DNA from: Hemileia vastatrix
Taxonomy: Eukaryota; Basidiomycota; Pucciniomycetes; Pucciniales; Zaghouaniaceae
Reading direction: 5' to 3'
DNA: 64,000 bases
Assembly: GCA_030280995.1 (NCBI GenBank)
Contig: JASXTE010000017.1
Location: 27,081,998 to 27,145,997, forward strand
The notes under the pieces were generated by a model, which was not told where the DNA came from, did not search any database, and saw nothing but the letters and a program-made list of their open reading frames with translations. Below, in pieces: positions 21,163-29,334 of the stretch. Numbering within the stretch: position 1 is the stretch's first letter; each line of letters opens with the position of its first letter. The position numbers were made by a program, and so were the translations under genes.

Positions 21163-22293
21163 TGTGGTAGCCTAAAGTTTAGTACGGCACCTAAATATGT
21201 AAATGGAGTTATTACGGCGTGCAAGATTGGCGTTATTATTTTTTATAAAAGGGTTTTATTTAATTTATTGGAGTTTAAAATATGAAGAAATTGGTCACGA
21301 GCGAATGCCTACACAAATACAATTTATTTTGCGGAGAAAACTTATTTTTACGGTCTGAAAAATTTATAAGTATCAAGTCAAGTCACTCAAGAACCTTGGG
21401 AAATTTTCCCAGAATTTTTACTATTTCTTTTATATTTTTAAATGAATTTTAAAGTTTTATAGAAATATTTACGTTTTCAAAAATTACTTAACTTTGATGA
21501 ATTTTCACGGGGTAATTAGAGCTGCGCAGACTACGAAAATTAGTTTGGTATGTGAAGGGGAAGTAGCTCTGTTATGTGTAATTTTTCTAGACTTTTTATT
21601 ATAGTTTTAAGGTTCTTGTTGAGTCCGGAAGTCCGTACGGACTCCGTTCCGGCTCCGTACGGACTCCGTTCCGGCTCCGTACAGACTCCGTACGGGCTCC
21701 GGATTGACTCTGGAAGAGCTCTGGAGGGGAAAACTTAGGCACGTGACTAGGAATACTTAAGCACTTCTCAAACTCGAAATTGAGAGGGGGGAACACATCA
21801 TACAGCTTAATCATTAACCACCACGGTCTCATTTTTTATTACTCAACAAATTAAATAAGTTATAATACCCTTATAACATCTATTATTTTTACATAACATT
21901 TTAGAAATACAATTCAACAATTTAAATCACACTTCATATAGGGTATCTTTAGAAAGGTCTTCATCGCTGGGACTTGATTATTGCTGTCTCATATAAATTT
22001 AAATTATTATAAAAACATAAAAGTCAATCTTTTCAGATCTTTCACTGGTACACCTTAATTGTTGTTATCAGTATTTCTTTTATCAACAGCCACTTTCTTT
22101 AAATCTCAATAAGCGTTAATTATTTTAGAGTTTCATTATTTTATAAATCAGATCCAAGTAGATTGGTTAGCTTAGTGATTTAGAACACCTACTTTGTTAT
22201 TTTTATTGGAAGGACGGGGTTTTCAGCTAAATCCACATATCTCCTCCGGATTCTGCTTACAGCAAGGCGACTGTAAGAGTTTACCTTACCATA
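21163..22293 (+). repeat. Solo LTR X1 inside B1 integrase
   Basis: 1131 bp, starting TGTGGTAGCC and ending CCTTACCATA, flanked by CCGT (21159-21162) and CTGT (22294-22297), a 4-bp target duplication with one change. Its 3' end (GGATTCTGCTTACAGCAAGG) is clearly homologous to the 3' end of element D's LTR, so X is an LTR of a related family. A second copy, X2, lies at 28059-29173 in inverse orientation. No coding sequence. Confidence 0.82.
21629..21710 (+). repeat. GC-rich palindromic tandem repeat in X1
   Basis: About three units of period 22 containing TCCGTACGGA (self-complementary) and CTCCGTTCCGG stand out as a GC island in AT-rich DNA. X2 has a shorter array (about 28655-28710). Confidence 0.65.
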
Positions 22294-22297
22294 CTGT

Positions 22298-22724
22298 TCT
22301 ACCAGTGGACTTGGAAGCTGTCTCTTATCTTGGAATTGATTGGGATGACGTGCACTCAACAGAAGATTTGCTCTGTGCCAGGATGCAACAGTTGCAATGT
22401 AGAGAGGAATGTCAAGAGAAGGCATACTCTAGAATGATGAAGATTAGGAATCAATCAGTCAGATACTGGGACAAGAAGTTGGCTCATAGACTCAGGAATC
22501 CCTTGAAACCTGGTTGTTTGGTTTTGGCGTATAATAGAAGTTTGGAGAGTCAGTGGGGCAAAATGTTTGCTGACAGATGGAATAGACCTTACAGAGTCAA
22601 ATCTCAGGCGTCTGGAGATTCTTATGTTTTGGAAGAGTTGGATGGTGCAGTCTTGAAAAAGAGGGTGGCTGCAGACCAAGTAAAGAGGTTTTATCCCAGG
22701 GGCACTAGGCATGAAGAAGATTGA
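22298..22724 (+). pseudogene. pol: B1 integrase C-terminus
   Basis: Continuation of pol after X1, starting at VLPVDLEAVSYLG. It contains RYWDKKLAHRLR, LKPGCLVLAYNRS and a GPY/F-like region KMFADRWNRPYRV...SYVLEELDGA, ending TRHEED and TGA. There is no chromodomain, unlike A and C. The frame offset equals the X1 length plus its 4-bp duplication, so no other frameshift lies between the parts. Confidence 0.88.
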
Positions 22725-22861
22725 CTCCACAATGAGGATTAACTACGGACCATTCTTTAATTTTGGTTTTTTTTGTGGTGATGCTATGCATCTGTTTGTT
22801 GGAAATTTTTGTTAGAGGGTACCCATGGGTGGGTCTTCTATATTTGATCTTGGCAAGTGTG

Positions 22862-22902
22862 GGGGTGACTGATGGGCTGGCTGCTCTATCAACAGTTACC
22901 CC
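22862..22902 (+). other. 3'-region hairpin H1, copy 1
   Basis: GGGGTGACTG pairs with CAGTTACCCC, with one G-U wobble, around a loop containing GATGGGCTGGCTGCTC. It is homologous to the hairpins at 23121, 26027, 31178 and 31982. Confidence 0.6.
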
Positions 22903-23120
22903 AGATTGTCTGTTTCCAACCCTTTTTATTAATTTGGTTGAACCGTAGTATTGGTTTCTTTTCACAGGATTTAGTCCTCTATGACTTTAAACTGGAAATT
23001 GCTTTGGTTTTCAAGTGCCGGACTCTTCACTCTTATTGGTTTTGGTTTTTTTGTGTTGGATGTTGTGTTTTTGTTAGAAGGTACCCAGGGGGGCTTCTAG
23101 ATTTTATTTTGGCAAGTGTG

Positions 23121-23162
23121 GGGGTAACTGATGAGCTGGCTGATCTGTAGAAAAGTTACCCC
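23121..23162 (+). other. 3'-region hairpin H1, copy 2
   Basis: GGGGTAACT pairs with AGTTACCCC around a loop with GATGAGCTGGCTG. Same position in its repeat block as copy 1. Confidence 0.6.
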
Positions 23163-23301
23163 AGAATGTCTGTCTCAAGTCTTTTGTTTTTCCTAGTTGA
23201 ATTCTAGTTCTGTTGTTTATTATTCAGGTTTTAAGTCCGCTATGACTTTAAACTGGTTTGGGACTGGCTTCTTTATATTTGGTTCTTTCAGATTTGTGGT
23301 G

Positions 23302-23357
23302 GATCACTGGTGGTCTCCCATCATTTTTACTTATTGAAGGGAGCCCACCCAGTGATC
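23302..23357 (+). other. 3'-region hairpin H2
   Basis: GATCACTGG-TGG-CTCCC pairs with GGGAG-CCCACCCAGTGATC around an AT-rich loop. Counterparts are at 61812-61867 (B2) and 31749-31804 (D, inverted with the element). Confidence 0.6.
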
Positions 23358-23534
23358 ATTTCTATGGACCGGACTTTCCCTTATTGGACAATTTATGGAG
23401 CTGGTATTTCTTTAATTTTGCAGTTATGTTTTTGCTAGATAGCAGTTTTAGATTATTTTCTTTTTTCTCTTTTTTTCTTTTAATTTTTTTATGGGGGTTG
23501 TTTAAAATTATAAAATCAAAAATATAGGGTGTTA

Positions 23535-23559
23535 CCACATCAGGGTCACCTGGATGTGG
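23535..23559 (+). other. 3'-region hairpin H3, copy 1
   Basis: CCACATC-AGG and CCT-GGATGTGG form a short stem. The same hairpin is in B2 at 62060-62084. It is followed by a TCAATTGGCC motif. Confidence 0.6.
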
Positions 23560-23728
23560 GCAAGCATTGGTGGGGAAAGACTCATCAATTGGCCGGGCAA
23601 TGCTATTTTATTTTTGTTTATAATTTATTTCATGTGTTTCTGTGTTTCATAATTTTTATTATCTTCTGAATTTCTAAATTTTTTGAATTTTGTTTTCTGT
23701 TAATCATTTAAAAGATTTAATTGTGTAT

Positions 23729-23754
23729 CCACATCAAGGTGCACTTGGATGTGG
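23729..23754 (+). other. 3'-region hairpin H3, copy 2
   Basis: CCACATC-AAGGTGCACTT-GGATGTGG is a near-perfect dyad. Compared with copy 1, a G-C pair is replaced by A-T. Element D has the related hairpin at 31523-31549. Confidence 0.6.
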
Positions 23755-23995
23755 GTAAGGTATCAGGGGATCAGATCATCAATTGGCTGGGGGATACCAT
23801 TTGTATTATTTTTTATATTTTATTTTATTTCATTTATTTTATTTCATTTATTTTATTTTATTTCATTTTAGTTATTAATTTTTAATTTAGTATATTAGTA
23901 GATACAAAGCATCATCAAAAAAAAAAAAAATTCTGAAATTATTTTTTATTGATTGTTTTATATTATTATTATGTTTCTAATCTGTGTGAAGGAGC

Positions 23996-25566
23996 TCATT
24001 TTCTGGATGATGAAGCTTCTGGAGGCTGGTCTGGATTGTGATGAAGTTTTTGTTTTTTGTTGGGATTGTGGGAAGCACTGTGTTCTTTGAAGTGCATCGT
24101 GCTGGAGAGATTATAGGGATTGTAATGGTCAGGGATTGGATTAGAGGGAAATTCAGAGGAGGAAGAAGAAGAGGCAGGAATGGAGTGCTGGAGGGTGTGT
24201 TTCATGATCCTAGACATTTTCCAGTGGTTGTCCAGTAGGCGCTTTCTCAGGGATTTTTCAAAGTCATTCAAGGGTCCATGGAGGGCAAAGGCTTTTAGCA
24301 TGTTGGAACACATGGTGATTAGGTGTTTCTTCATGTCTCCATAATCCAGGGTCAAAGAAGTTTCAAGAGTTTGGCCAACTCCAATAATAGATTCAGGAGG
24401 AGGGGTGCCAAAGAGACAAGAAGAATTGGATCAGTAATTATTTTTGTTGAAGAAATGGAATAATTAATTTGGTACTTACAGATTGGAAGCTCATCAAATC
24501 TGTAAGCAGCTAGGATTTGGATCTCTGATGATTTTTTAATGGTTATAGTGGGTGGATCAACTAGGGAAAGATATGGATTTTCATGGTCTTCCTCTGAAGG
24601 ATCCTGAGAAGGTGAACTGGGATGATGAGGTTCCTGGGGCCTAGTTGGAGCAGTGAGATTGTGGTTGTTGTTGTGGTTGTTATTTCTGTTGAATTCATCT
24701 GGAGGAGGTGCTGGTGATGGAGTACCAGGGTTGTTTAAGGATGGAGCAGGAGAGGGGGATTTGGAAGCAGAATGCTCTCTTCTGGATGGAGAATTTGAAG
24801 AGATGGAACTGTCAGAAGAGTAGTTGGCTGACAGAGGAGAGGTGCAGTTTCTTTGTCTTAGTTGGGGACAAAGTTGTTGTTGTGGAGCAGTGTGTGGTGT
24901 TCTGGTTTCTTCTTGGGGTTCTCTGGAAGTTCTCTCAGAAATCTGGTAAATTTTGGTTCTTTTGGACTTTGGAAGGGTGGATTGCATTGCTCTGGGAGCA
25001 GTAGGAGGTAGTTGGGTTGAGTTGTTGTTGTTGTCTGGATGAATTTGGCTATTTTCTGGCCATTTTTGGAGGTTTTGGCCCTGATTTTTGCTGTTTGGTG
25101 AGGCGGGCGGGCCGCCCAACGTCGGCCAGGCCGCCTGGATGCGGTCTAGAAGCCTGGGAGTTGATTTTGAAGCTTTTGGAGCTAATTTGGCGGAGATAAA
25201 AGCAGTTTCTTGTGAGGCTAAGGCTGGTCTTTTGGGAAGAGTGCGGGAAGCTGAGCTTCTGGATCTTCTGGAAGGAGCAGGAGATAGAGAGGAAGAGGAA
25301 GGACCAAGCTCTGGGGATCTGGTAGGGGATCTGGAGATGTGTTTGTGAGAAGGAGAAGGCGGAGGAATAGGGTAGTTGGTGTCTCTGTCACATCTTTTCT
25401 TTTTGGAATAACAAGAGTCACAAGCCCTGTTGTAGAATTTGGATTCAGGATTTGGAAGAGTAAATGTGCAAGGTCTGCACATGTGGATGCACTGTTTGCA
25501 GGCATAGTCCTTGGGAGCAGTGAAGCAAGGGAGAGTAGAAGGGTTGACATCAGGAGATCCAGCCAT
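23996..25566 (-). CDS. Antisense gene G2: Zn2Cys6-like protein
   Basis: Antisense to pol inside B1. ATG at 25566 (MAGSPDV); exon 1 runs to 24480 and is followed by GTAAGT. The only AG downstream of the ACTGAT branch-like site gives a 101-base intron (24479-24379), and exon 2 runs from 24378 to a stop at 23996; the join keeps the frame (about 489 residues). Residues 23-59 show CX2CX6CX15CX2CX6C with a basic YSKKKRC loop, the spacing of a fungal Zn2Cys6 cluster, although the basic residues sit in the second half rather than the first. A long proline/serine-rich, probably disordered region follows. The C-terminal part has a helical, charged segment (KSLRKRLLDNHWKMS) and NKKQKL, a possible nuclear signal. 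Function is unknown; a DNA-binding regulator is an inference. The gene model needs transcript evidence. Confidence 0.62.
25104..25143 (-). repeat. GC-rich module shared with B LTRs
   Basis: GGGCGGGCCGCCCAACGTCGG followed by GCCGCCTG lies inside G2's coding sequence. The same arrangement is found in B-type LTRs (about 14258-14305, 27405-27452, 38525-38590, 54420-54476) in corresponding antisense orientation. Confidence 0.6.
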
Positions 25567-25713
25567 GATCTGTGGTGAGAAAAGATGATGAAAAGGGATA
25601 GGAGGAGATTTTTGTCAGTGATGGATAGATGATGAAGTGAAGGTGGATGTTCAGCAGGTTGGCTGTAGAGGGTGCTGCATGAAATTGGCTGCATCCATTT
25701 TATGCAAAATTCC

Positions 25714-26228
25714 GTCAGTCCATCAAGACTCTAAACTGAAAAAGCTATGGTATCAAGTCAGTCCATCAAGACTTTAAACTGAAATCTGGTTTCTGTTAGT
25801 CCTCCAAGACTTTAAACTGGCTGGTTTCAAGACTTTATCAAGGCTAGTCCTTCAAGACTTTAAACTGAACACTGTGTTAGTCCCCCAAGACTTTAAACTG
25901 AGGGTTGTAAGTCCCCCAAGACTATAAACTGAGGAAAAGTTTTTTTTTCATTGTTGGAGTTGGTTTTGAAATATTAGTGGAGGGTATCCACAGGGGGAGC
26001 CTCCGAATTTAGCAAAGGCAAGTTTGGGGGTAATTGATGGGCTGGCAGCTCTATTCACAATTACCCCAGAATGTTAGTTTTTTCTCTGTGTCTTAATATG
26101 GTTGATCTCTGGTTCTGGGTTTATGATTTAGGTTTTTTGAGTCCCCCAAGACTTTAAACTGAGGGTTTTTTTTTGAGTCCCCCAAGACTATAAAATGAGG
26201 ATGGTCCCCCAAGACTTAAAACTGAGGG
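25714..26228 (+). repeat. CCAAGACTTTAAACTG tandem units
   Basis: About nine copies of a 24-bp unit, consensus AGTCCCCCAAGACTTTAAAC then TGA, spaced about 30-45 bp (25714-25934), then again at 26140-26228. Between the two clusters lies a third hairpin block (25983-26070). Single copies occur at 22972 and 23232 in B1, twice in B2's 3' region (about 61482, 61744) and three times in D's (about 31089, 31382, 31890). Confidence 0.75.
26027..26067 (+). other. 3'-region hairpin H1, copy 3
   Basis: GGGGTAATTG pairs perfectly with CAATTACCCC. Relative to GGGGTAACTG/CAGTTACCCC in the other copies, both bases of one pair have changed together (C-G to T-A). Confidence 0.65.
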
Positions 26229-26431
26229 TTGTTTTGTGGTTACATCCTATAGAGGGTGTGGTCAATTTTTCTTTTCTGAATCAAACTCAAGTACTAGTGG
26301 AATTACAGAGGGAATCAAGAGAGGAAATGAAGTGTTCAGAATTAGCCTTGAACCTCAATGTCCTGTGGATCTCTAGCAGGAGTGGATTGAAAGTAGTGAA
26401 GCAGAAGTTGTTTCTGTTGAGATGTGTGTTG

Positions 26432-26904
26432 TTAGAACTTGGTCTTGATAGTGGGCAAGTGCGTTGGTGTTGGTGGTGAAATGGATCCTACATTGTTATC
26501 ATCACTATCAGAAGAGGAAGGAACTGAGAAGTTATCAGTTTTAAAGTTGAAGGAAGGAATGAATGTTCTTTACCATCAGATGGACCAGGGATAGGGGAAC
26601 TAGTTGCTTTATGGGTTGTGGCACTCTTCTGGGAAGGGTGGAGCCTTTTGATTAATCTGGGTATCAGGATGGATGGCCTAGATCTTTTGGTGCTGGCAGA
26701 AGAAGGACCAGGCTGAGGCGGAGGTGAATCTGTTGTAGAAGAAAGTGGACCAGGTCTGTGGCAGGTCTTCTTTCTGAAGTGGCAGACATCGCAGGAGGTT
26801 CTGTATGGATGAACAGGTGGTGTTATGGCGCAGATTAAATTATTGTTGATGCAGTATTGGCAGGGGCCCATTTCAGAGGCAGATTTGGAAAGGAGGTTAA
26901 ACAT
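26432..26904 (-). CDS. Antisense gene G1: Zn2Cys6-like protein
   Basis: Second antisense gene of B1, next to the 3' LTR. ATG at 26904 (MFNLLSKS) is proposed; in-frame ATGs at 26934 and, inside the LTR, at 27024 are alternatives. Exon 1 ends before GTAAAG at 26573. A 50-base intron (26573-26524) has CTGATAAC as a branch-like site and ends CTCAG. Exon 2 encodes an acidic, serine-rich tail (SSSDSDDNN) and stops at 26432. The join preserves the frame (about 140 residues). Cysteines at 15-48 follow CX2CX6CX12CX2CX6C exactly, with HFRKKTC in the second half, as in G2. The tail after the cluster is proline/serine-rich with a basic patch. No close family is recognised; a nuclear regulator is inferred. 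Confidence 0.58.
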
Positions 26905-26940
26905 GGTGGTTGGATGAAGAAAGAATGCGGACATTCTCAA

Positions 26941-26952
26941 TTGGAGGGAGGA
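26941..26952 (+). other. Polypurine tract of B1
   Basis: GGAGGGAGGA directly abuts the 3' LTR. Element D has the same purine run next to its 3' LTR (30717-30730, minus strand). Confidence 0.75.
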
Positions 26953-28042
26953 TGTGGTCTTCCAACATTGGCAGGGGCCTTTGTTGTGTGATTTGGCGCG
27001 GTTTGTGCATGTCTTAATTGACATCTGTTAAGGAATTTGGTATTTTTCTGGTTTTATTCCGTGGATATTGGGGCCGGCGGGTATGTGGGTACTATCATTG
27101 GATAGCCCTGGTTTTTCTCCATATTTTATGTCTTGAAGACATTTTTCATATTCTGAGTTTTAAGGGGTCATTTCCTCATTTTTCATTTATAAAAGATTGC
27201 TGTTTAATTTTGTTTTTCGTGTTTTACGGGCTAACCTTAAGTCTTAGGGTTAAGTGCTTAGTACCATTGGATAAAGCTAATTTTTCTCTATATTTCATGT
27301 CTCAATGTTGTTATAGTGAAATTCCGTGTTTTAAAGATTTTAGTAGTTGTAGCTAATTTTTCTAAGTAGATTAGTGGTTTTTATTGGTTTTCTGGCTTCA
27401 GGGAGGCCGGGCCGCTTCAGGCGGCATCTCCGACGTTGGGCAGCCCGCCCGCCTCTGTTTTAGGAGGTTGGGGAGTGCTCCAGGAGGGTTTTTTATGCAA
27501 TCTGGCAGGTACAGGCGCCAGATTGGTGGGTGCGCATGGGCTCTTAGTGGTCTGTGTGTACATAGTGAAGAAGACAGTTTGGGGCAACCTTAATCATCAT
27601 ACAACCATCCGGAGGTGATCTCATTGTTCCTCACTCAGTTTTCACTGTTTTCTGGCCACAATTGGCTGTGTTTGTTGCAAGTGAGTTCTTCATTTAACTT
27701 AACTTTAGCAACTGTTTTCTCTGTTATAGTCTTGCAAGCTATAGCAAGTATTATTGCTGTCTCTGGTGTGTATTTGAAGCCTACATCAAGTATCTTTGCT
27801 GTCTCTGGTGTGGACTTTGTTCTACATTTCAGTTCTTTGGTCTGGTAGTCTATCTGGGGACTAATTTCTTGGCTCATCAAGCAGTCAAGTGTGTTAAATA
27901 GGAGCTTTAGCAAAACAGGAACCAACTTACTTTAGCAAGCAAATCTCACTCTATTTTTCTAAAGGGACAGGGGATTTTCTCTCTGGTTTTTCTCCAACTC
28001 CCTTGGTCAAGGCCTATAGCTAGTACTATAGGATTGTCTACA
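26953..28042 (+). repeat. 3' LTR of B1
   Basis: 1090 bp, near-identical to 13804-14896, followed by GCGT and then solo LTR Y2. Confidence 0.92.
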
Positions 28043-28058
28043 GCGTTGTGGTACGCGC

Positions 28059-29173
28059 TATGGTAAGGTAAACTCTTACAGTCGCCTTGCTGTAAGCAGA
28101 ATCCAGAGGAGATATGTGGATTTAGCTGAAAACCCCATCCTTCCAATAAAAAAAATAACAAAGTGGGAATTCTAAATCACTAAGCTAACCAATCTACTTG
28201 GATCTGATTAATAAAAATAATGAAACTCTAAAATAATTAACGCTTATTGAGATTTAAATAAAAGTGGCTGTTGATAAAAGAAATACTGATAACAACAATT
28301 AAGGTGTACCAGTGAAAGATCTGAAAAGATTGACTTTTATGTTTTTATAATAATTTGAATTTTTATGAGACAGCAATAATCAAGTCCCAGCAATGAAGAC
28401 CTTTCTAAAGATACCCTGTATGAAGTGTGTTTTAATTTGTTGAGTGGTATTTCTAAAATGTTATATATAAAATATAAAGTTATAAGGGTATTACAAATTT
28501 ATTTAATTTGTTGAGTAATAAAAAATGAGACTGTGGTAGTTAATGATTAAGCTGTATGATGTGTCCCCCCCCTCAATTTCGAGTTTGAGAAGCGCTTAAG
28601 TATTCCTAGTCACGTGCCTAAGTTTTCCCCTCCTGAGCTCTTCCAGAGTCAATCCGGAGCCCGTACGGAGTCCGTACGGAGTCGAAACGGAGTCCGTCCG
28701 GACTTCCGGACTCAATTAGAACCTTAAAACTATAATAAAAAATCTAGTAAAATTACACATAATAGAGCCACTTCCCCTTTACATACCAAACTAATTTTCG
28801 TAGTCTGCGCAACTCTAATTACCCCGTAAAAATTCATCAAAGTTAAGTAATTTTTGAAAACGTAAATATTTCTATAAAACTTTAAAATTCATTTAAAAAT
28901 ATAAGAAAAATAGTAAAAATTCTGGGAAAATTTCCCAAGGTTCTTGAGTGACTTGACTTGATACTTATAAATTTTTCAGACCGTAAAAAATAAGTTTTCT
29001 CCGTAAAATAAATTGTATTTGTGTAGGCATTCGCTCGTGACCAATTTCTTCATATTTTAAACTCCAATAAATTAAATAAAACCCTTATATAAAAAAATAA
29101 CAACGCCAATCTTGCACGCCGTAATAACTCCATTTACATATTTAGGTGCCGTACTAAACTTTAGGCTACCACA
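28059..29173 (-). repeat. Solo LTR X2 inside Y2
   Basis: 1115-bp inverse copy of X1 with identical ends, flanked by a perfect 4-bp duplication GCGC (28055-28058 and 29174-29177). It contains a shorter version of the TCCGTACGGA array. Confidence 0.82.
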
Positions 29174-29334
29174 GCGCCTTGCAGGAAGCGTGGTTTTGGA
29201 CCAATTAATGCCCGTAGTCCAGGAAGAACATAAGGGGAGTTAGCACCATAGATAGTATTAAAATATAATATGTATTTGTGTGTTTCAAGAAAGGGAAATA
29301 GAGGCACAAAAAAAAGGAGTTAGGGTCTGTGCAC

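Larger units (their letters stand above)
22725..23995 (+). other. B1 3' region with conserved hairpins
   Basis: Non-coding stretch between pol and the antisense genes. It contains two copies of a GGTACCCA...TTGGCAAGTGTGGGGGT block, each with a stem-loop, motifs GACTTTAAACTGG (about 22982 and 23243), and larger hairpins at 23302, 23535 and 23729. All recur in B2 and D. A TTTTAT/TTTCAT microsatellite lies at about 23811-23872. Confidence 0.7.
13804..28042 (+). mobile_element. Element B1: large Ty3/Gypsy with antisense genes
   Basis: About 14.2 kb: 5' LTR, primer site, gag-pro, pol (RT, RNase H, integrase), a long 3' region with hairpins and two antisense genes, polypurine tract, 3' LTR. Flanks are ACGT (13800-13803) and GCGT (28043-28046), a 4-bp duplication with one mismatch. 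Solo LTR X1 interrupts the integrase. Removing X1 restores the pol frame, so gag-pro stops at 15870 and about 16075 and X1 are the only obvious lesions. The lineage differs from A/C: no chromodomain and an FIDD polymerase box. Confidence 0.9.

Noticed and set aside
22151..22250. tRNA gene in X1 (TAGCTTAGTGATTTAGAAC resembles an A box)
   Set aside because: The downstream B-box candidate is disrupted and the region is conserved as LTR sequence in X2. No cloverleaf.
21163..22293. X as a DNA transposon or Helitron
   Set aside because: Its 3' end is homologous to the D LTR 3' end, it starts TG and has 4-bp duplications, so a solo LTR fits better.
22725..23995. Envelope-like gene downstream of pol
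   Set aside because: No long sense frame, signal peptide or membrane segment exists between pol and the 3' LTR in B1.
24038..25578. Plus-strand frames of 60-98 codons across 24038-25578 and the minus frame 25218-25694
   Set aside because: Shadows of antisense gene G2, with repetitive low-complexity translations and no domain.
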